Shown: piece by piece, positions 20,395 through 29,529 of the stretch
Layout of the letters: the number at the start of each line of letters is the position of its first letter
Numbering within the stretch: the first letter of the stretch is position 1
From: Prorocentrum cordatum
Taxonomy: Eukaryota; Sar; Dinophyceae; Prorocentrales; Prorocentraceae
Reading direction: 5' to 3'
NCBI GenBank assembly: GCA_963575745.1
Contig: CAUYUJ010014262.1
Span: forward strand, 115,532-179,531
Length of the DNA stretch: 64,000 bases
Notes under the pieces: generated by a model
Told to the model about the DNA's origin: nothing
Databases searched by the model: none
What the model saw: only the letters and a program-made list of their open reading frames with translations
Translations under genes and position numbers: made by a program

Positions 20395-20560
20395 CTACCA
20401 GACCACCCCAACCCAACCCGAAGACCCGAATTGGACCCGAAGTTCGGGTTGGGGGGGTACGGGTTCCACGTTTTTTTTCAGTGTTCCCCGACCCCCCCAA
20501 CTGGAAATGGAGGGCAAATTGAGGCCTTCGGGTTGGGTTGGGGTGGTTTGGTGAGTGGTG
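20395..20560. repeat. Inverted CAACCCGAA / TTCGGGTTGGG segment
   Basis: CCACCCCAACCCAACCCGAA at about 20402 and TTCGGGTTGGGTTGGGGTGG at about 20528 are perfect inverted repeats. GAAGTTCGGGTTGGG lies between them, so this is another short palindromic unit of about 150 bp. Confidence 0.65.
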
Positions 20561-20735
20561 ACTGAGGCAGTCCCCGCTGGCCTCAGCGGGCCCCCCGAGC
20601 AGTCCAGGGCGCCACCCGGGGCGCCGCCAGAGGCGGTGCCAGGGTGCTCACCTGGGGGGGCCTGCCGAGGCCGGCCGGGACTGCCTGGGAGGGCTGCCTG
20701 CACGCAGCCCGAACCCTTCCCACAGCACCTCCTCC

Positions 20736-20917
20736 CCCAGAGATCCGATGTCTTGATTTTTTCAAGACGGGTCTCGGGAAGTCTCGACCCATTCCCCAAG
20801 ACCGGTTTTTCGTCCTGAATCGTTTTTTGACGGTCCCGGGGCCCGGCGAGGGCCCCTAGGGGCCGAAACTAGCGAAAAACCTCCGTCTTGATTTTTTCAA
20901 TGCGTTGGATCTCTGGG
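20736..20917. mobile_element. F7 TIR element, complete copy
   Basis: The left arm CCCAGAGATCCGATGTCTTG, then ATTTTTTCAAGACG, pairs with the right arm, whose reverse complement is CCCAGAGATCCAACGCATTG, then AAAAAATCAAGACGG. Inside are CGACCCATTCCCC and GACCGGTTTTTCGTCCTGA, motifs that recur in fragments at 11.0, 11.5, 12.7, 13.5, 17.4, 46.3, 46.6, 54.2, 55.3, 57.5 and 59.9 kb. It is the most frequent family in the window and is non-coding. Confidence 0.8.
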
Positions 20918-20959
20918 CCCAAGCAGTAGCTGCGCGACGCACATGTGGTTTCTCCGTCG

Positions 20960-21131
20960 TCAGTCCGTCAAGTCGACCACCGGATCCAGAGGGCGCTTGC
21001 GCCCGGTGCCCCTGCGCTCCGCCTCGTGCTCTGCTCGGTGCTCGTCGGGGCCGCCCTGCTCCCAGGCGACCGGCGGCGCCGCCGACGGGGGTGGCACGCA
21101 CGAGTCGATGTGCCGCTTCAGCTCGGCGAAC
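20960..21131 (-). CDS. Last exon with LKxHIxxC half-finger and VVDLTD tail
   Basis: The minus strand has a TTCAAG acceptor at 21132. The exon reads RFAELKRHIDSC, a proline-rich linker, then KRPLDPVVDLTD and TGA at 20962-20960. F-x2-LK-x-HI-x2-C is the second half of a zinc finger of the kind found in plant-type aprataxin and in UBZ-type modules. The VVDLT tail fits a SUMO-interaction motif. The upstream intron is an F6 element at 21134-21291, which supplies the acceptor. The preceding exon is not certain; CCCTCAG followed by GTTTTAGG is the likely donor on the other side of F6. It might be the terminal exon of the aprataxin-like gene upstream, but the distance is 23 kb. Confidence 0.4.
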
Positions 21132-21133
21132 CT

Positions 21134-21291
21134 TGAAGGGGCCCCAGGACACACAAATAAATACACACAAATAAAACAAATCCCAATATTTTTCCATATT
21201 TTCTGGGTTTCTGTCTTCCCCCCCACTTCCCATATTTTCCCATCTTTTCTGGGGAATCGACGATTAATTGTGTCTGTGTGTTTCTTCCTCC
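21134..21291 (-). mobile_element. F6 element, introner-like copy
   Basis: Read on the minus strand it starts GGAGGAAGAAACACACAGAC and ends GGGGCCCCTTCA. The flanks AGGTTTTA (21299-21292) and AGGTTCGC (21133-21126) share the first five of eight bases. The left flank gives a CAG-GT donor and the right junction gives a TTCAAG-GT acceptor, so the whole element fits a GT-AG intron before the exon at 21131. Confidence 0.65.
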
Positions 21292-21532
21292 TAAAACCTG
21301 AGGGGCAACGCTCGGGGAGGGGGATCGGCTCCGAGGGGGAGGCATCGACCTGGAATCGGCGATGCATCGCCGGTGGGTCGGCAGCTCCGCGCGGTCCTGG
21401 GCGCAATGGGCTATCGGGCCCCCATCGGCGACCAATGGGCGATTGGGGGATCATGTGCCCCCCCCTGAACCTGTCACCCTCCCCCCTCACGTTGCCTGCA
21501 GGATCAGTCAGCATCGCATCGGGAAGTCGCGT

Positions 21533-21689
21533 TAAGTCAGGCCTGTCCCCCTACAGGGGGATTTTTGACGAAAACTAAAAAATACTTCAAAAATAATCAA
21601 CAAGATAGTCCAGAAATAGTCTGGGGACTATTTTCTTGGGTATCTTTGATTTTTCGTCGAAATCCCTGTAGGGGGACAAGCCCGACTTA
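21533..21689. mobile_element. F1 TIR element, compact copy
   Basis: It begins TAAGTCAGGCCTGTCCCCC and ends GGACAAGCCCGACTTA. The flanks GAAGTCGCGT (21523-21532) and GAAGTCGCCT (21690-21699) match at 9 of 10 positions. At 157 bp it is the shortest complete copy, with ATTTTTGACGAAAA and TTTTTCGTCGAAAT in the arms. Confidence 0.88.
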
Positions 21690-21904
21690 GAAGTCGCCTC
21701 GGCTCGGAGTGTGCGCCGGGTCGGGCCGCATCGGCACGACGTCGAGATCGAATCGGCTCGCCCCGCTGCCCCAGGATGCACAACCGCGCCATGTAAGCTG
21801 CGGGCCGCATCGAATCGCCAGGACGTCGAAATCGAACCGGATCGAACTGGCCTAACACGTTACATTGTCGAACCGGATGGGCCGGATCGAAATGGGCCCT
21901 GCCC

Positions 21905-22107
21905 GTCGACTACACGCAAGAGTGACCCTGGGCAAGGGTGACCGTTGGTGCGCGGCTTTTGGGGGGCCGCGGGGGGGGGGGGGGGGGGCCGAACCGGACC
22001 CAAACGCGCGAGACTCTACTGCCGGATTGCCCTCGACGATCGGGGGGCCCCAGTGGGCCCGCACGAGAGGTCACGCCGGCGAAAGGTCACCCTCACGTGT
22101 AGTCGAC
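21905..22107. mobile_element. F2 TIR element, complete copy
   Basis: The outer ends are a perfect inverted pair, GTCGACTACACG and CGTGTAGTCGAC. Next come two nested GAGTGACC-type blocks on each side and the GTGCGCGGCTTTTGGGGGGC core. It is 203 bp with no coding capacity. Confidence 0.85.
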
Positions 22108-22463
22108 CCTGAGAGCCGGTTCCCGAAGGCCGCGCCGCACCCGGCGCACGTCAGGCCGCGCTTGAGGTGCGCCTCCGCCTGGGGCCCGAGGCCCAGTGGC
22201 AGCAGCGAGCCGCCCTCGAGCGCCGAGACCAAGTCCTCAGAGAAGCAAGCGAACAAACCCCATGGTAGGCTTATGTCGGGCGCGTCCCCCTACGGGGGGA
22301 TTTTCGACGACAAATTGTCCCGGCATAGCAACCTATCAGCGATGTGTAGGAGCATATCTCGAAGCATTGCCCTTAAGATTCAGATGAGAATACAGTTGTA
22401 GAATTATGCTGTTCTCGCAGTCGTAGTCGCATTCGCGATGACAGTCGCAGTGGCAACGGCAGT

Positions 22464-23505
22464 CGCAGTCACAGCCTCAGCCTGCCTCAGCCTCAGCCTC
22501 AGCCTGCCTCTGCCTCAGCCTGCCTCAGCCTCAGCCTCAGCCTGCTTCAGCCTCAGCATCATCACCTCAGGCCTTCAGCCTCAGCCTGCCTCAGCCTCAG
22601 CCTCAGCCTCAGCCTCAGCCTGCATCAGCCTCAGCCTCAGCCTCAGCCTGCCTCAGCATCAGCCTGCCTCAGCCTCAGCCTCAGCCTCAGCCTGCCTCAG
22701 CCTCAGCCTCAGCCTGCTTCAGCCTCAGCCTCAGTCTGCCTCAGCCTCAGCCTCAGCCTCAGCCTGCCTCAGCCTCAGCCTCAGCCTCAGCCTCAGCCTG
22801 CCTCAGCCTCAGCCTCAGCCTGCTTCAGCCTCAGCCTCAGTCTGCCTCAGCCTCGGCCTCAGCCTCAGCCTGCCTCAGCCTCAGCCTGCCTCAGCCTCAG
22901 CCTCAGCCTGCCTCAGCCTCAGCCTCAGCCTGCTTCAGCCTCAGCCTCAGTCTGCCTTCAGCCTCGGCCTCAGCCTCAGCCTGCCTCAGCCTCAGCCTGC
23001 ATCAGCCTCAGCCTCAGCCTCAGCCTGCCTCCTCAGCCTGCCAGCCTCAGCCTCAGCCTCAGCCTGCTTCAGCCTCAGCCTCAGCCTGCCTCAGCCTCAG
23101 CCTCCTCAGCCTGCCTCAGCATCAGCCTGCCTCAGCCTCAGCCTCAGCCTCAGCCTGCCTCAGCCTCAGCCTCAGCCTGCTTCAGCCTCAGCCTCAGTCT
23201 GCCTTCAGCCTCGGCCTCAGCCTCAGCCTGCCTCCTCAGCCTGCCTCAGCCTCAGCCTCAGCCTCAGCCTGCCTCAGCCTCAGCCCTCAGCCTCAGCCTC
23301 AGCCTCAGCCTCAGCCTCAGCCTCAGCCTCAGCCTCAGCTTCAGCCTCAGCCTCAGTCTGCCTTCAGCCTCGGCCTCAGCCTCAGCCTGCCTCAGCCTCA
23401 GCCTGCATCAGCCTCAGCCTCCTCAGCCTCCTCAGCCTCAGTCTGCCTCAGCCTCAGCCTCAGCCTCAGCAGCCTGCCTCAGCCTTAGCATCAGCCTGCC
23501 TCAGC
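22464..23505 (+). repeat. (CAGCCT)n array within F9 copy A
   Basis: About 1040 bp of CAGCCT hexamers, with CAGCCTGC and CAGTCTGC variants in a higher-order pattern. CAGCCTCAGCCTGCCTCAGC recurs throughout. The homologous array in copy B is about 335 bp, so its length varies between copies. Confidence 0.95.
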
Positions 23506-23506
23506 A

Positions 23507-23870
23507 TTCAAAATGTGGCCCGGGAATGGAGTTCTGGGAACTCGAAGAACACGAAGTGGCCTACAGTTGGCTCCGGGCATTCAAAATCATGCCCAGGAAT
23601 GGAGTTCTGGGAACTCGAAGACCACGAAGTGGCCTACAGTTGGCTCCGGGCATTCAAAATCATGCCCAGGAATGGAGTTCTGGGAACTCGAAGAGCACGA
23701 AGTGGCCTACAGTTGGCTCTGGGCATTCAAAATGTGGCCCAGGAGTGGAGTTCTGGGAACTCGAAGAGCACGAAGTGGCCTACAGTTGGCTCTGGGCATT
23801 CAAAATGTGGCCCAGGAATGGAGTCTGGGACCTCGAAGACCACGAAGTGTGTAACTGTTGGCAACAAAAA
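23507..23870 (+). repeat. 73-bp tandem repeat array in F9 copy A
   Basis: About five units with period 73, each containing GCATTCAAAATGTGGCCC, GGAATGGAGTTCTGGGAAC and GAAGTGGCCTACAGTTGGCT. Units differ by a few bases and the last is degenerate. Units abut without spacers. Confidence 0.95.
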
Positions 23871-24122
23871 ATCACCGGCATTCCCCCGGATCCCGCCCAG
23901 ACCCCTCTGGGGCGCCATGATGCTTTCTTTTGGCCCTACTAGAAACCTATCAGTCTTCGCTGTTAGGTAATTTAAAATATCCCCAACATATAACCAACAA
24001 GTGAAACAAATACTCAAAAATAGTCCCCCAGACTATGTTTGGATTATTTTTTGATTATTTTGTGTGTGTTTTTTCGTCGAAAATCTCCCTGTAGGGGGAC
24101 AGGCCCGACTTAATGGTAGGCG

Positions 24123-24890
24123 TTGTTTCCCTACCTAGGCTCTGCCTAGAAGGGTTCTTTCTCGGTATGCTTAAAGGGCCCGGCAGTGCAACTCGCCCCG
24201 GGCGGTTCCCCCAGTATCCGCCCCGCGGTTCCCCCAGTTACGTCCCCTTAGCTTAGCGATGCTTATCTCATCTTAGCTTAGCTTATTTCATCTTAGCTTA
24301 GCTTCATCTTAGCTTAACTTAGCTTCATATAGATGTTGCTTTCCTAGATCCTCCAACTCCTAGGTAGGGTCGCACTGGGATAACTTTTGTTCTGGGTGTC
24401 GACACTCGGCCGAAGGGTGGGGGAGGGGGCGGGGTGTCTGGGTCCAGGCCGGTGCTTGCGTGGTCGATCTGCGTTTGGCAGTCGCGCAAGCAGACCGGGG
24501 GGAAGGGGTCCTGGCCAGTCGCCAAAAACAGCCAGGACCTGGTTTGGGAGTCCCGAAACGGTGCGGTGACAGACCGTGCGTGACCTCGAAATCCCCCAAG
24601 ACCTCACCGCACGGTCCGTCAACGCGCGGTTTTGGGACCTCGGATGCCCCAGTCGCCCGAAACGTCCTCGGAGAACGACCCGAGTCCCAAGACCGTGCGG
24701 TGACCCCGAATCCCCACCGACTCACCACACGGTGTGGTCGCCACCCCGCTTGGGGGCCCCCGACTGGTCTATGGAGGGGGGAGGGAGGCCCGGGGCCCGC
24801 GCCGATCGGCGAAACCAGAAGCAAAAAACGGCGACGTGAACATCCGGTCGGCACCTTTCGTTGAGCTTGTCGCAGCGGCGGCCCCGGCGA
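24123..24890. other. No gene; TTAGC sub-repeats and ACCGCACGGT motif repeats
   Basis: 24238-24330 is a degenerate array of (GC)TTAGCTTAG(CTTCATC). 24560-24740 contains several direct and inverted copies of ACCGCACGGT/ACCGTGCGGTGA, which can pair. No credible exon. Confidence 0.5.
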
Positions 24891-24900
24891 CGCAGTATAC

Positions 24901-25062
24901 TGAAAAAGCCCTGGGACACACAAACAAATTCACACAAATAACAAGATTCCCCATACATTCCCATAATTTTCTGGGTTTTGGCCTTTCCCCCCACTTCCCA
25001 TATTTTCCCTTATTTTACGGGCAATCGCCGATCAATTGTGTCTGTGTGTTTTTGTCGCCTCA
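24901..25062 (-). mobile_element. F6 element, second copy
   Basis: On the minus strand it starts TGAGGCGACAAAAACACACA and ends CAGGGCTTTTTCA. The flanks GTATACCA (25070-25063) and GTATACTG (24900-24893) share GTATAC and match at 6 of 8. The left flank offers a CAGG-GT donor and the right junction a TTCAG acceptor. No clear coding exon is seen on either side. Confidence 0.7.
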
Positions 25063-25170
25063 TGGTATACCCTGCAAGCGGATGGCGTGTCGCTCTGCTG
25101 CGCGGGGCGGGAGGCCGGGAAAGGCTCGGAACGTTGACACTTGGGGACCTGGAGCAAGGGCTCCCAACTT

Positions 25171-25201
25171 CGCGCTTCGCGCTGCGCGAAGCGCGAAGTG
25201 C
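25171..25201. repeat. GCGAAGC hairpin
   Basis: CTTCGCGCTTCGCG, a 3-base loop, then CGCGAAGCGCGAAG forms a perfect 14-bp stem. Related GCGAAGCGCGAAT runs lie at 25270-25295. Confidence 0.8.
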
Positions 25202-25334
25202 GAATAACTTCGCGCTCTCGCGCCGCCTCCCAGGGGAGAAGAGGAGGATGAGGAGGAATCGGAGCCGAACCGCGAAGCGCGAAGCGCGAATAACTTCGTG
25301 CCCTCGAGGGCGCCCTTGTGGAGACGGATAGCGT

Positions 25335-25465
25335 GCCGGCTATACGCAAGAGTGACCCTGGGTAAGAGTGACCTTTGGTGCGCGACTTTTGGGGGGTCGC
25401 GGGGGGACCAAACCTGGGCGCGCAAGCAGCTGCTACTGCTTCGTTTTCGGCCATCTGGGGTGTCG
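25335..25465. mobile_element. F2 element, left half
   Basis: GGCTATACGCAAGAGTGACC to CGTTTTCGGCCATCTGGGG matches the left part of F2. The right arm with GCCCGCACCAAAGGTCACTC is absent, so the copy is truncated at about 25465. Confidence 0.7.
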
Positions 25466-26390
25466 AGACAGCGGCTTTCGGGAACTCTTACTCTTTACTC
25501 TGTCCTCTGAGCCCGTCGCTAGGGCGAATATCATAAACATCGTTTTTTTAAAAGAAGAATCCGTAAACATTGATTTTTTCAGAAGCGGAAGTTGTCAACA
25601 AATTCATCGTTGTTTTCTTCTCCGCCAGCGTAGCACAGCACCAGCGAAGCATTGCAATAGCACAGAAGTTGCAAGCATGTGCTTGGAAGTGTGCCAGATG
25701 ACCAAAGCACTGCGTGAGGCGAAGTGTTGGGTACGTGGTGAAGGTCGCGCTTCTTAAATGTATCGCCAGAGTTTGGGGGGAGCTTAAATTGGCTGCTTGA
25801 AGCGTTGTCACGTTGCATTTGTTGCGCGCCTTTGGCAAACCCTGACTAAGCATTGAGTGCGTTGAGGTACATGTGGGATGATTTCGTGTTCTTCTTACGT
25901 AGTAGGTAGCGGTATGCCCTCCACGAGGGCAGTAAGAGGACGAGGGGGAGGGTGAACAGCAGCAGCGAAGGTGTGCATAATCATAATCGCCACCCTCGTG
26001 ACCCTCAGCCTTCGAGTCGGAACGAGCGGATGGATGAGGGCAACTTAGCACACAACTCAGGGTCGGAAACGGGAGGTGCGGACGTCAGGCGAAACTTGTG
26101 GATGACCCATCAGCGCAACCATTGGGGTAGCACGGAGACACCTCATGAGCAGGAGGCTGGAATTAAGACGGGCAGAGCCGACGGGATGACAAGACTGAGC
26201 AGGAGCAGGAGGGGATGATGAGTGGGGAGGGGGAGGATGACTAGGTTTGCATGCTTTCATTTTGGCTGCAAGCTAAAGCATGCTTCTGGCGTGCTGGGGT
26301 TACTGCCTCGGCACTTGTACCAACGAGCGCAACCACTGAAGCCGTGGGCCCTAACAGCTCACAAGGACAGCCACGTGATGGTAAGTAGGT
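25466..26390. other. No gene recognised; lower-GC unique DNA
   Basis: This stretch is less GC-rich and less repetitive than its neighbours and lies 3' of the gene at 26.8-29.4 kb. It could hold 3' untranslated sequence or an intergenic spacer. No supported exon was found. Confidence 0.35.
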
Positions 26391-26392
26391 GT

Positions 26393-26515
26393 TGCTCCTC
26401 CTCCTTCTCCTCCTCCTCCTCCTCCTCCTCCTTCTCCTCCTCCTCCTCCTCCTCCTCCCCTTCCTCCTCCTCCTACTCCTCCCCCCCTCCTCGGTCTCCT
26501 CCTCCTACTCTTCCT
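26393..26515. repeat. (CCT)n microsatellite
   Basis: CCT/CTC tract in the spacer downstream of the three-exon gene. Confidence 0.9.
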
Positions 26516-26779
26516 TTTCGTACTCGCCATCTTACTTCTGTGGCTTGGAGGCTTCAGGGCAAGAGAAGATCGGCAACTTCAAACCACGAGCCTGCAGGAA
26601 GAATCGCCATCGGCCACCCTGCAGTGTAGCCACTCTGAGCGAGTGGCACTGTCAACCCTCGGCACTTCAGGCGGGAGCAGGCTTCATACAAAACGCCGAT
26701 CGTAAAGCCGATGCTCGAAGCAACAAGCACGCACCTAGAACTCAAGACTAGATACTCGAAGCAACCAGCAGCACCTCGA

Positions 26780-29422
26780 TCAAACATCGAGGATTTTCTT
26801 CGAAAACGCAGCCCACACAGCAGCCCGATGCTTCCACACCTGCGCGCTCTCCTGCTTGTAATGATCATCGAGATCCTTGTTCAGGGCTGCGAACACTGGC
26901 TTTGGGATCATCTGCGCGAGACCTGTCGCCAGGACCGTCACCGAAAGGAAGTGGGCCCACTTCGGAGCCTCCTTGTCGTTCGCGGGCGCCCCATTGTAGT
27001 ACACGGCAGTGTACAAGAAGCCCCGAGGGATCCACGCAATCGCCATCTTCGGCAAAGTGAAGATCGCGCAAGCCTTCGAGTTCATGAACTCGGCGCCCGC
27101 ATCACTCTGCAGAAACCTGGTGTGGACCCGATGTCTTTCTTATTCCTCCTCCCTCCTACTCCTCCTTCCTTCCCTCTCACTCCTCCTCTCTCCTCCTTTT
27201 CCAGTCTCCTCCTCCTCCTGCTCTTCCTCCTCCTCCTGCTCCTCCTCCTCCTCCTCCTCCTCCGTCCCTCTCCTCATCATGTCCTCAGTCCTCTCTCACC
27301 CTTCTCCCTCCTCCTCCTCCCCCTGTTTCTCCTCCTGCTCCTCCTCCCCCGTCCTTCCTCTGTCTCCCCGTGTTGGGTTATGGGTAGTTTGGGTCACAGG
27401 CCAACCCTGGCAGGTTGGAGATCACGATGCCCTGCGCAAGCAGATCCTCGATCTTGTACACCATGAAGATGATCGGCTCGCTGAACGTCGTCACGTAGCA
27501 GCCAGCACCCGACATGTTGAATGCCGCAGGTCCCCTGCGACAGGCGTCGCGGCGCAGCGTCACGATGCTCGGGTGGTTGTCCTTCATGAAGAGCTCGCCA
27601 GCCGACTCCGGAAGCTGGAAGTCCACGCCCGTCAAGTCGGAGGTCACGCGCGTGAGAGCCCCAGCCCACTTCGTTGTGTCCATCTGCGAGTCAAGCGCCG
27701 TCCTCTTCTCGATGGAAGCCTGCCCACACTTGTCCATGATCTCCGAGCGCACCTTCCACATCTTCGACTCGCCCATGGCCCAGGCGCAGATCTCTGAAGG
27801 AATCAGCTCTGCAGGGTTCACGTTGACGATCTTGTACTGCACTCCAGTCAATTCAGCCGTCAGCGGAGTGCCAGAGCTCTCGAACACGATGCTGCCAACG
27901 ACCTTGGCATGCTTCGCGTGGTAGCCGCCTGCAGTCAAGGCATTCGCAACCTTGGACAAGCGAACCCTCCCTCATCACCTCACTCGTCGTCCTCCTCCTC
28001 CCAGTCCTCCTCCTCCTCCTCCTCCCAGTCCTCCTCCTCCTCCTTCTCCCTTTCCCTCCTCCTCCTCCTCCTCCTCCCTCCCTCCCTCTTTCCTCCTCCT
28101 CCCTCTTCTCCTCTCCCCTGTCCTCCAGTGGCTGGAGGACAGGACGGCTTAGTGATGAGGGTGAGTTCGCTTGTCCAGTAGACCTTGGTCTTCTGGTGGC
28201 GCACTGCCAAGTACTCAGTGCGCTGCGCCTTCCTGGCGGTCGAGTCCATGACGCAGAACGTCGTCGTCTTCTTCTTGGCCAGCTCCTCGAGCTCATCGAG
28301 CTTCGTCGCCACTGCGGTCACCCTCGACCTGAGAGCATCCACGCCATCAGCCTTCAGATCCTTCAGGTTTGGCCCCTTGATGTCCTCAACCTCCTTCACG
28401 TGCGTCGCATAGTCCTTGGTGATCTGAGAACAATCTGGAGCATCAGCATTCTGCGAGTGCTTTCTCACGAGGGCCTGCAGCTTGTGCGACATCGACTTCG
28501 CGCCACTGTGCTTCTTGAGCAGTTTGTCGCAGCTCTCTGCGATCTCCTCCTTAGCAACCAGAAAGAGCGCCTCCTCGTTGCCATCCTCGATCTTCGACTT
28601 GATGTCCTTCCTCGGGGCCTTGGTCTTCACCGACGCTCCATCGTCGTCCATCCTGTCGCGCTTGGCGGCCAAGCCTCGCAAGGGCGACCCGCCTCGAGGA
28701 ACATTCTCCAGGTGGCCAGACGGGAGGTCACCGAGACCCATCAGCTCACGAATATTGACGATTGGTGGGCTCCTGCTAGGCTCAGCGTTGCCACCCTCGC
28801 CCTCCAGGATGCTCTGCGTCACCTTGCCAACAGTCTTGTCGCGGCCCACCTCATCTCTCGTGTACTTGCGGGCCTTGAGGGGCTGGACTGCCTCACCGTC
28901 GCTGTCGAAGTGGGGGTCTGCGTCCTGCATTGCGTCGAACTCCTCGCTGGCGTCATCTGACTCGACCTTGTCCCAGAAGGCCCTGTACGACTTGAAGTGC
29001 CTCTTACTGTAGAACTCAATCTTTTTCCCCTCACGCTTCGACTCGATACTCCTGTCAGTCGTCTGCTGCACAACGAGCTGTTTCTGCGTCTCAGTCCGAG
29101 CGATCTTACGGCTCGTCGTATCCTTTGCGATGTAGGGCTTCACCTGAGCTCGCCACGCATCGGGATCCGATCGCACCAGGTCTGCAGAGTCCTTGAGGGC
29201 CTTCGCGTTGCCCTTCAGCTGCAAACGGTGGGCTCGAACCGCATTCCAGCACCTCGAAGAGAGCATGATGCTGCGCCATTCCTTGGTGCAGAACTCCTCC
29301 TCCTCACACAAGAAGCACGTCATCTTGTTGGGGCCAGCTGCAGTGTCGCTCTCTGCCAGACCGTACTCGTCGAGACTGAAGGTACTTGGCGACAAGCCAC
29401 GAGCAGCGCTGCCTGAAGACAT
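26780..29422 (-). CDS. Three-exon gene, retroposed origin, unknown function
   Basis: Predicted exons on the minus strand are 29422-28184, 27950-27406 and 27116-26780; all phases agree and give a protein of about 706 residues. The start is the ATG at 29422, 78 bases after a relict spliced leader (29520-29500). Residues 35-58 hold four cysteines (CFLC, EFC and RC), a possible zinc-binding N-terminus. The middle is charged and lysine-rich (residues about 120-410). The C-terminal part from about 415 on, which includes GDLTAELTGVQ-like and NLPGFLQSDAGAEF regions, looks globular. Both introns are GT-AG and GGA-rich on the sense strand; intron 1 looks introner-derived. Codon use is balanced and no stops interrupt it, so it may be active. 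I do not recognise the family. A mobile-element-encoded accessory protein is possible. Confidence 0.7.
27117..27405 (-). other. Intron 2 of the three-exon gene
   Basis: The donor is CCAGG-GTTGGCC and the acceptor is CACACCAG-GTTTC, 289 bp. CCAGG-like sequence at both junctions resembles a short duplication. The ends GGCCTGTGACCC and, reverse complemented, GGTGTGGACCC are weakly inverted. The interior is GGA-rich on the sense strand. Confidence 0.6.
27951..28183 (-). mobile_element. Intron 1, introner-like with terminal inverted repeats
   Basis: The 233-bp GT-AG intron carries inverted repeats close to both ends: GGACAAGCGAAC...CCTCATCAC at 28176-28152 (minus sense) and the same in inverse orientation at 27954-27978, 23 of 25 bases matching. 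AAGGT occurs at both exon-intron junctions, giving AAG-GT as donor and AAG-GT as acceptor context. The interior is a GGA-rich tract. These are the properties described for introner elements, transposons that become introns on insertion. Confidence 0.75.
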
Positions 29423-29499
29423 CTCCAGAAGACCTCGGCAAGCGCAACGAGTGGGCAAACGCAGCCTCTGCTGTGCTGCAAGACAAGTGAAGCCAATCC

Positions 29500-29520
29500 C
29501 TTGAGCCAAAATGGCTATGA
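29500..29520 (-). promoter_or_regulatory. Relict dinoflagellate spliced leader
   Basis: The minus strand reads TAGCCATTTTGGCTCAAG at 29517-29500, identical over 18 bases to the 3' part of DinoSL. The three bases before it differ at two positions from CCG. It lies 78 bases upstream of the ATG of the three-exon gene. A genomic leader indicates that the gene came from a reverse-transcribed, trans-spliced mRNA. Confidence 0.85.
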
Positions 29521-29529
29521 AAGACTGAA

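Larger units (their letters stand above)
22315..23970 (+). mobile_element. F9 satellite-bearing element, copy A (inside F1)
   Basis: It starts TTGTCCCGGCATAGCAACC, has a unique leader of about 150 bp with ACCTATCAGCGATG, then an array of CAGCCT (22464-23505), a 73-bp tandem array (23507-23870), and a 3' part ending CTTCGCTGTTAGGTAA. ACCTATCAGCGATG and the reverse complement of the right end, ACCTAACAGCGAAG, form subterminal inverted repeats. Copy B lies at 58423-59527. There is no real gene: a 510-codon plus frame exists only because the hexamer and the 73-mer lack stops. Confidence 0.8.
22272..24112. mobile_element. F1 TIR element interrupted by F9
   Basis: The left arm (TATGTCGGGCGCGTCCCCC, 22272-22314) and the right arm (23971-24112, ending GGACAGGCCCGACTTA) belong to one element. 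The outer flanks ATGGTAGGCT (22262-22271) and ATGGTAGGCG (24113-24122) match at 9 of 10. Removing 22315-23970 joins GACGACAAA to TTTAAAATATCCCC, exactly the interior of other F1 copies. Confidence 0.85.

Noticed and set aside
23507-23870. CRISPR-like array
   Set aside because: 73-bp units abut without spacers, and the context is eukaryotic with introns and spliced leaders.
22438-23970. 510-codon plus-strand open frame
   Set aside because: It is made of CAGCCT hexamers and the 73-bp array of F9, read as Ser-Leu-Pro-Gln-rich repeats. No independent coding evidence.
25548-26051. 167-codon minus frame
   Set aside because: Biased Cys/Thr/His composition, no motif, and it lies in spacer 3' of a well-supported gene.
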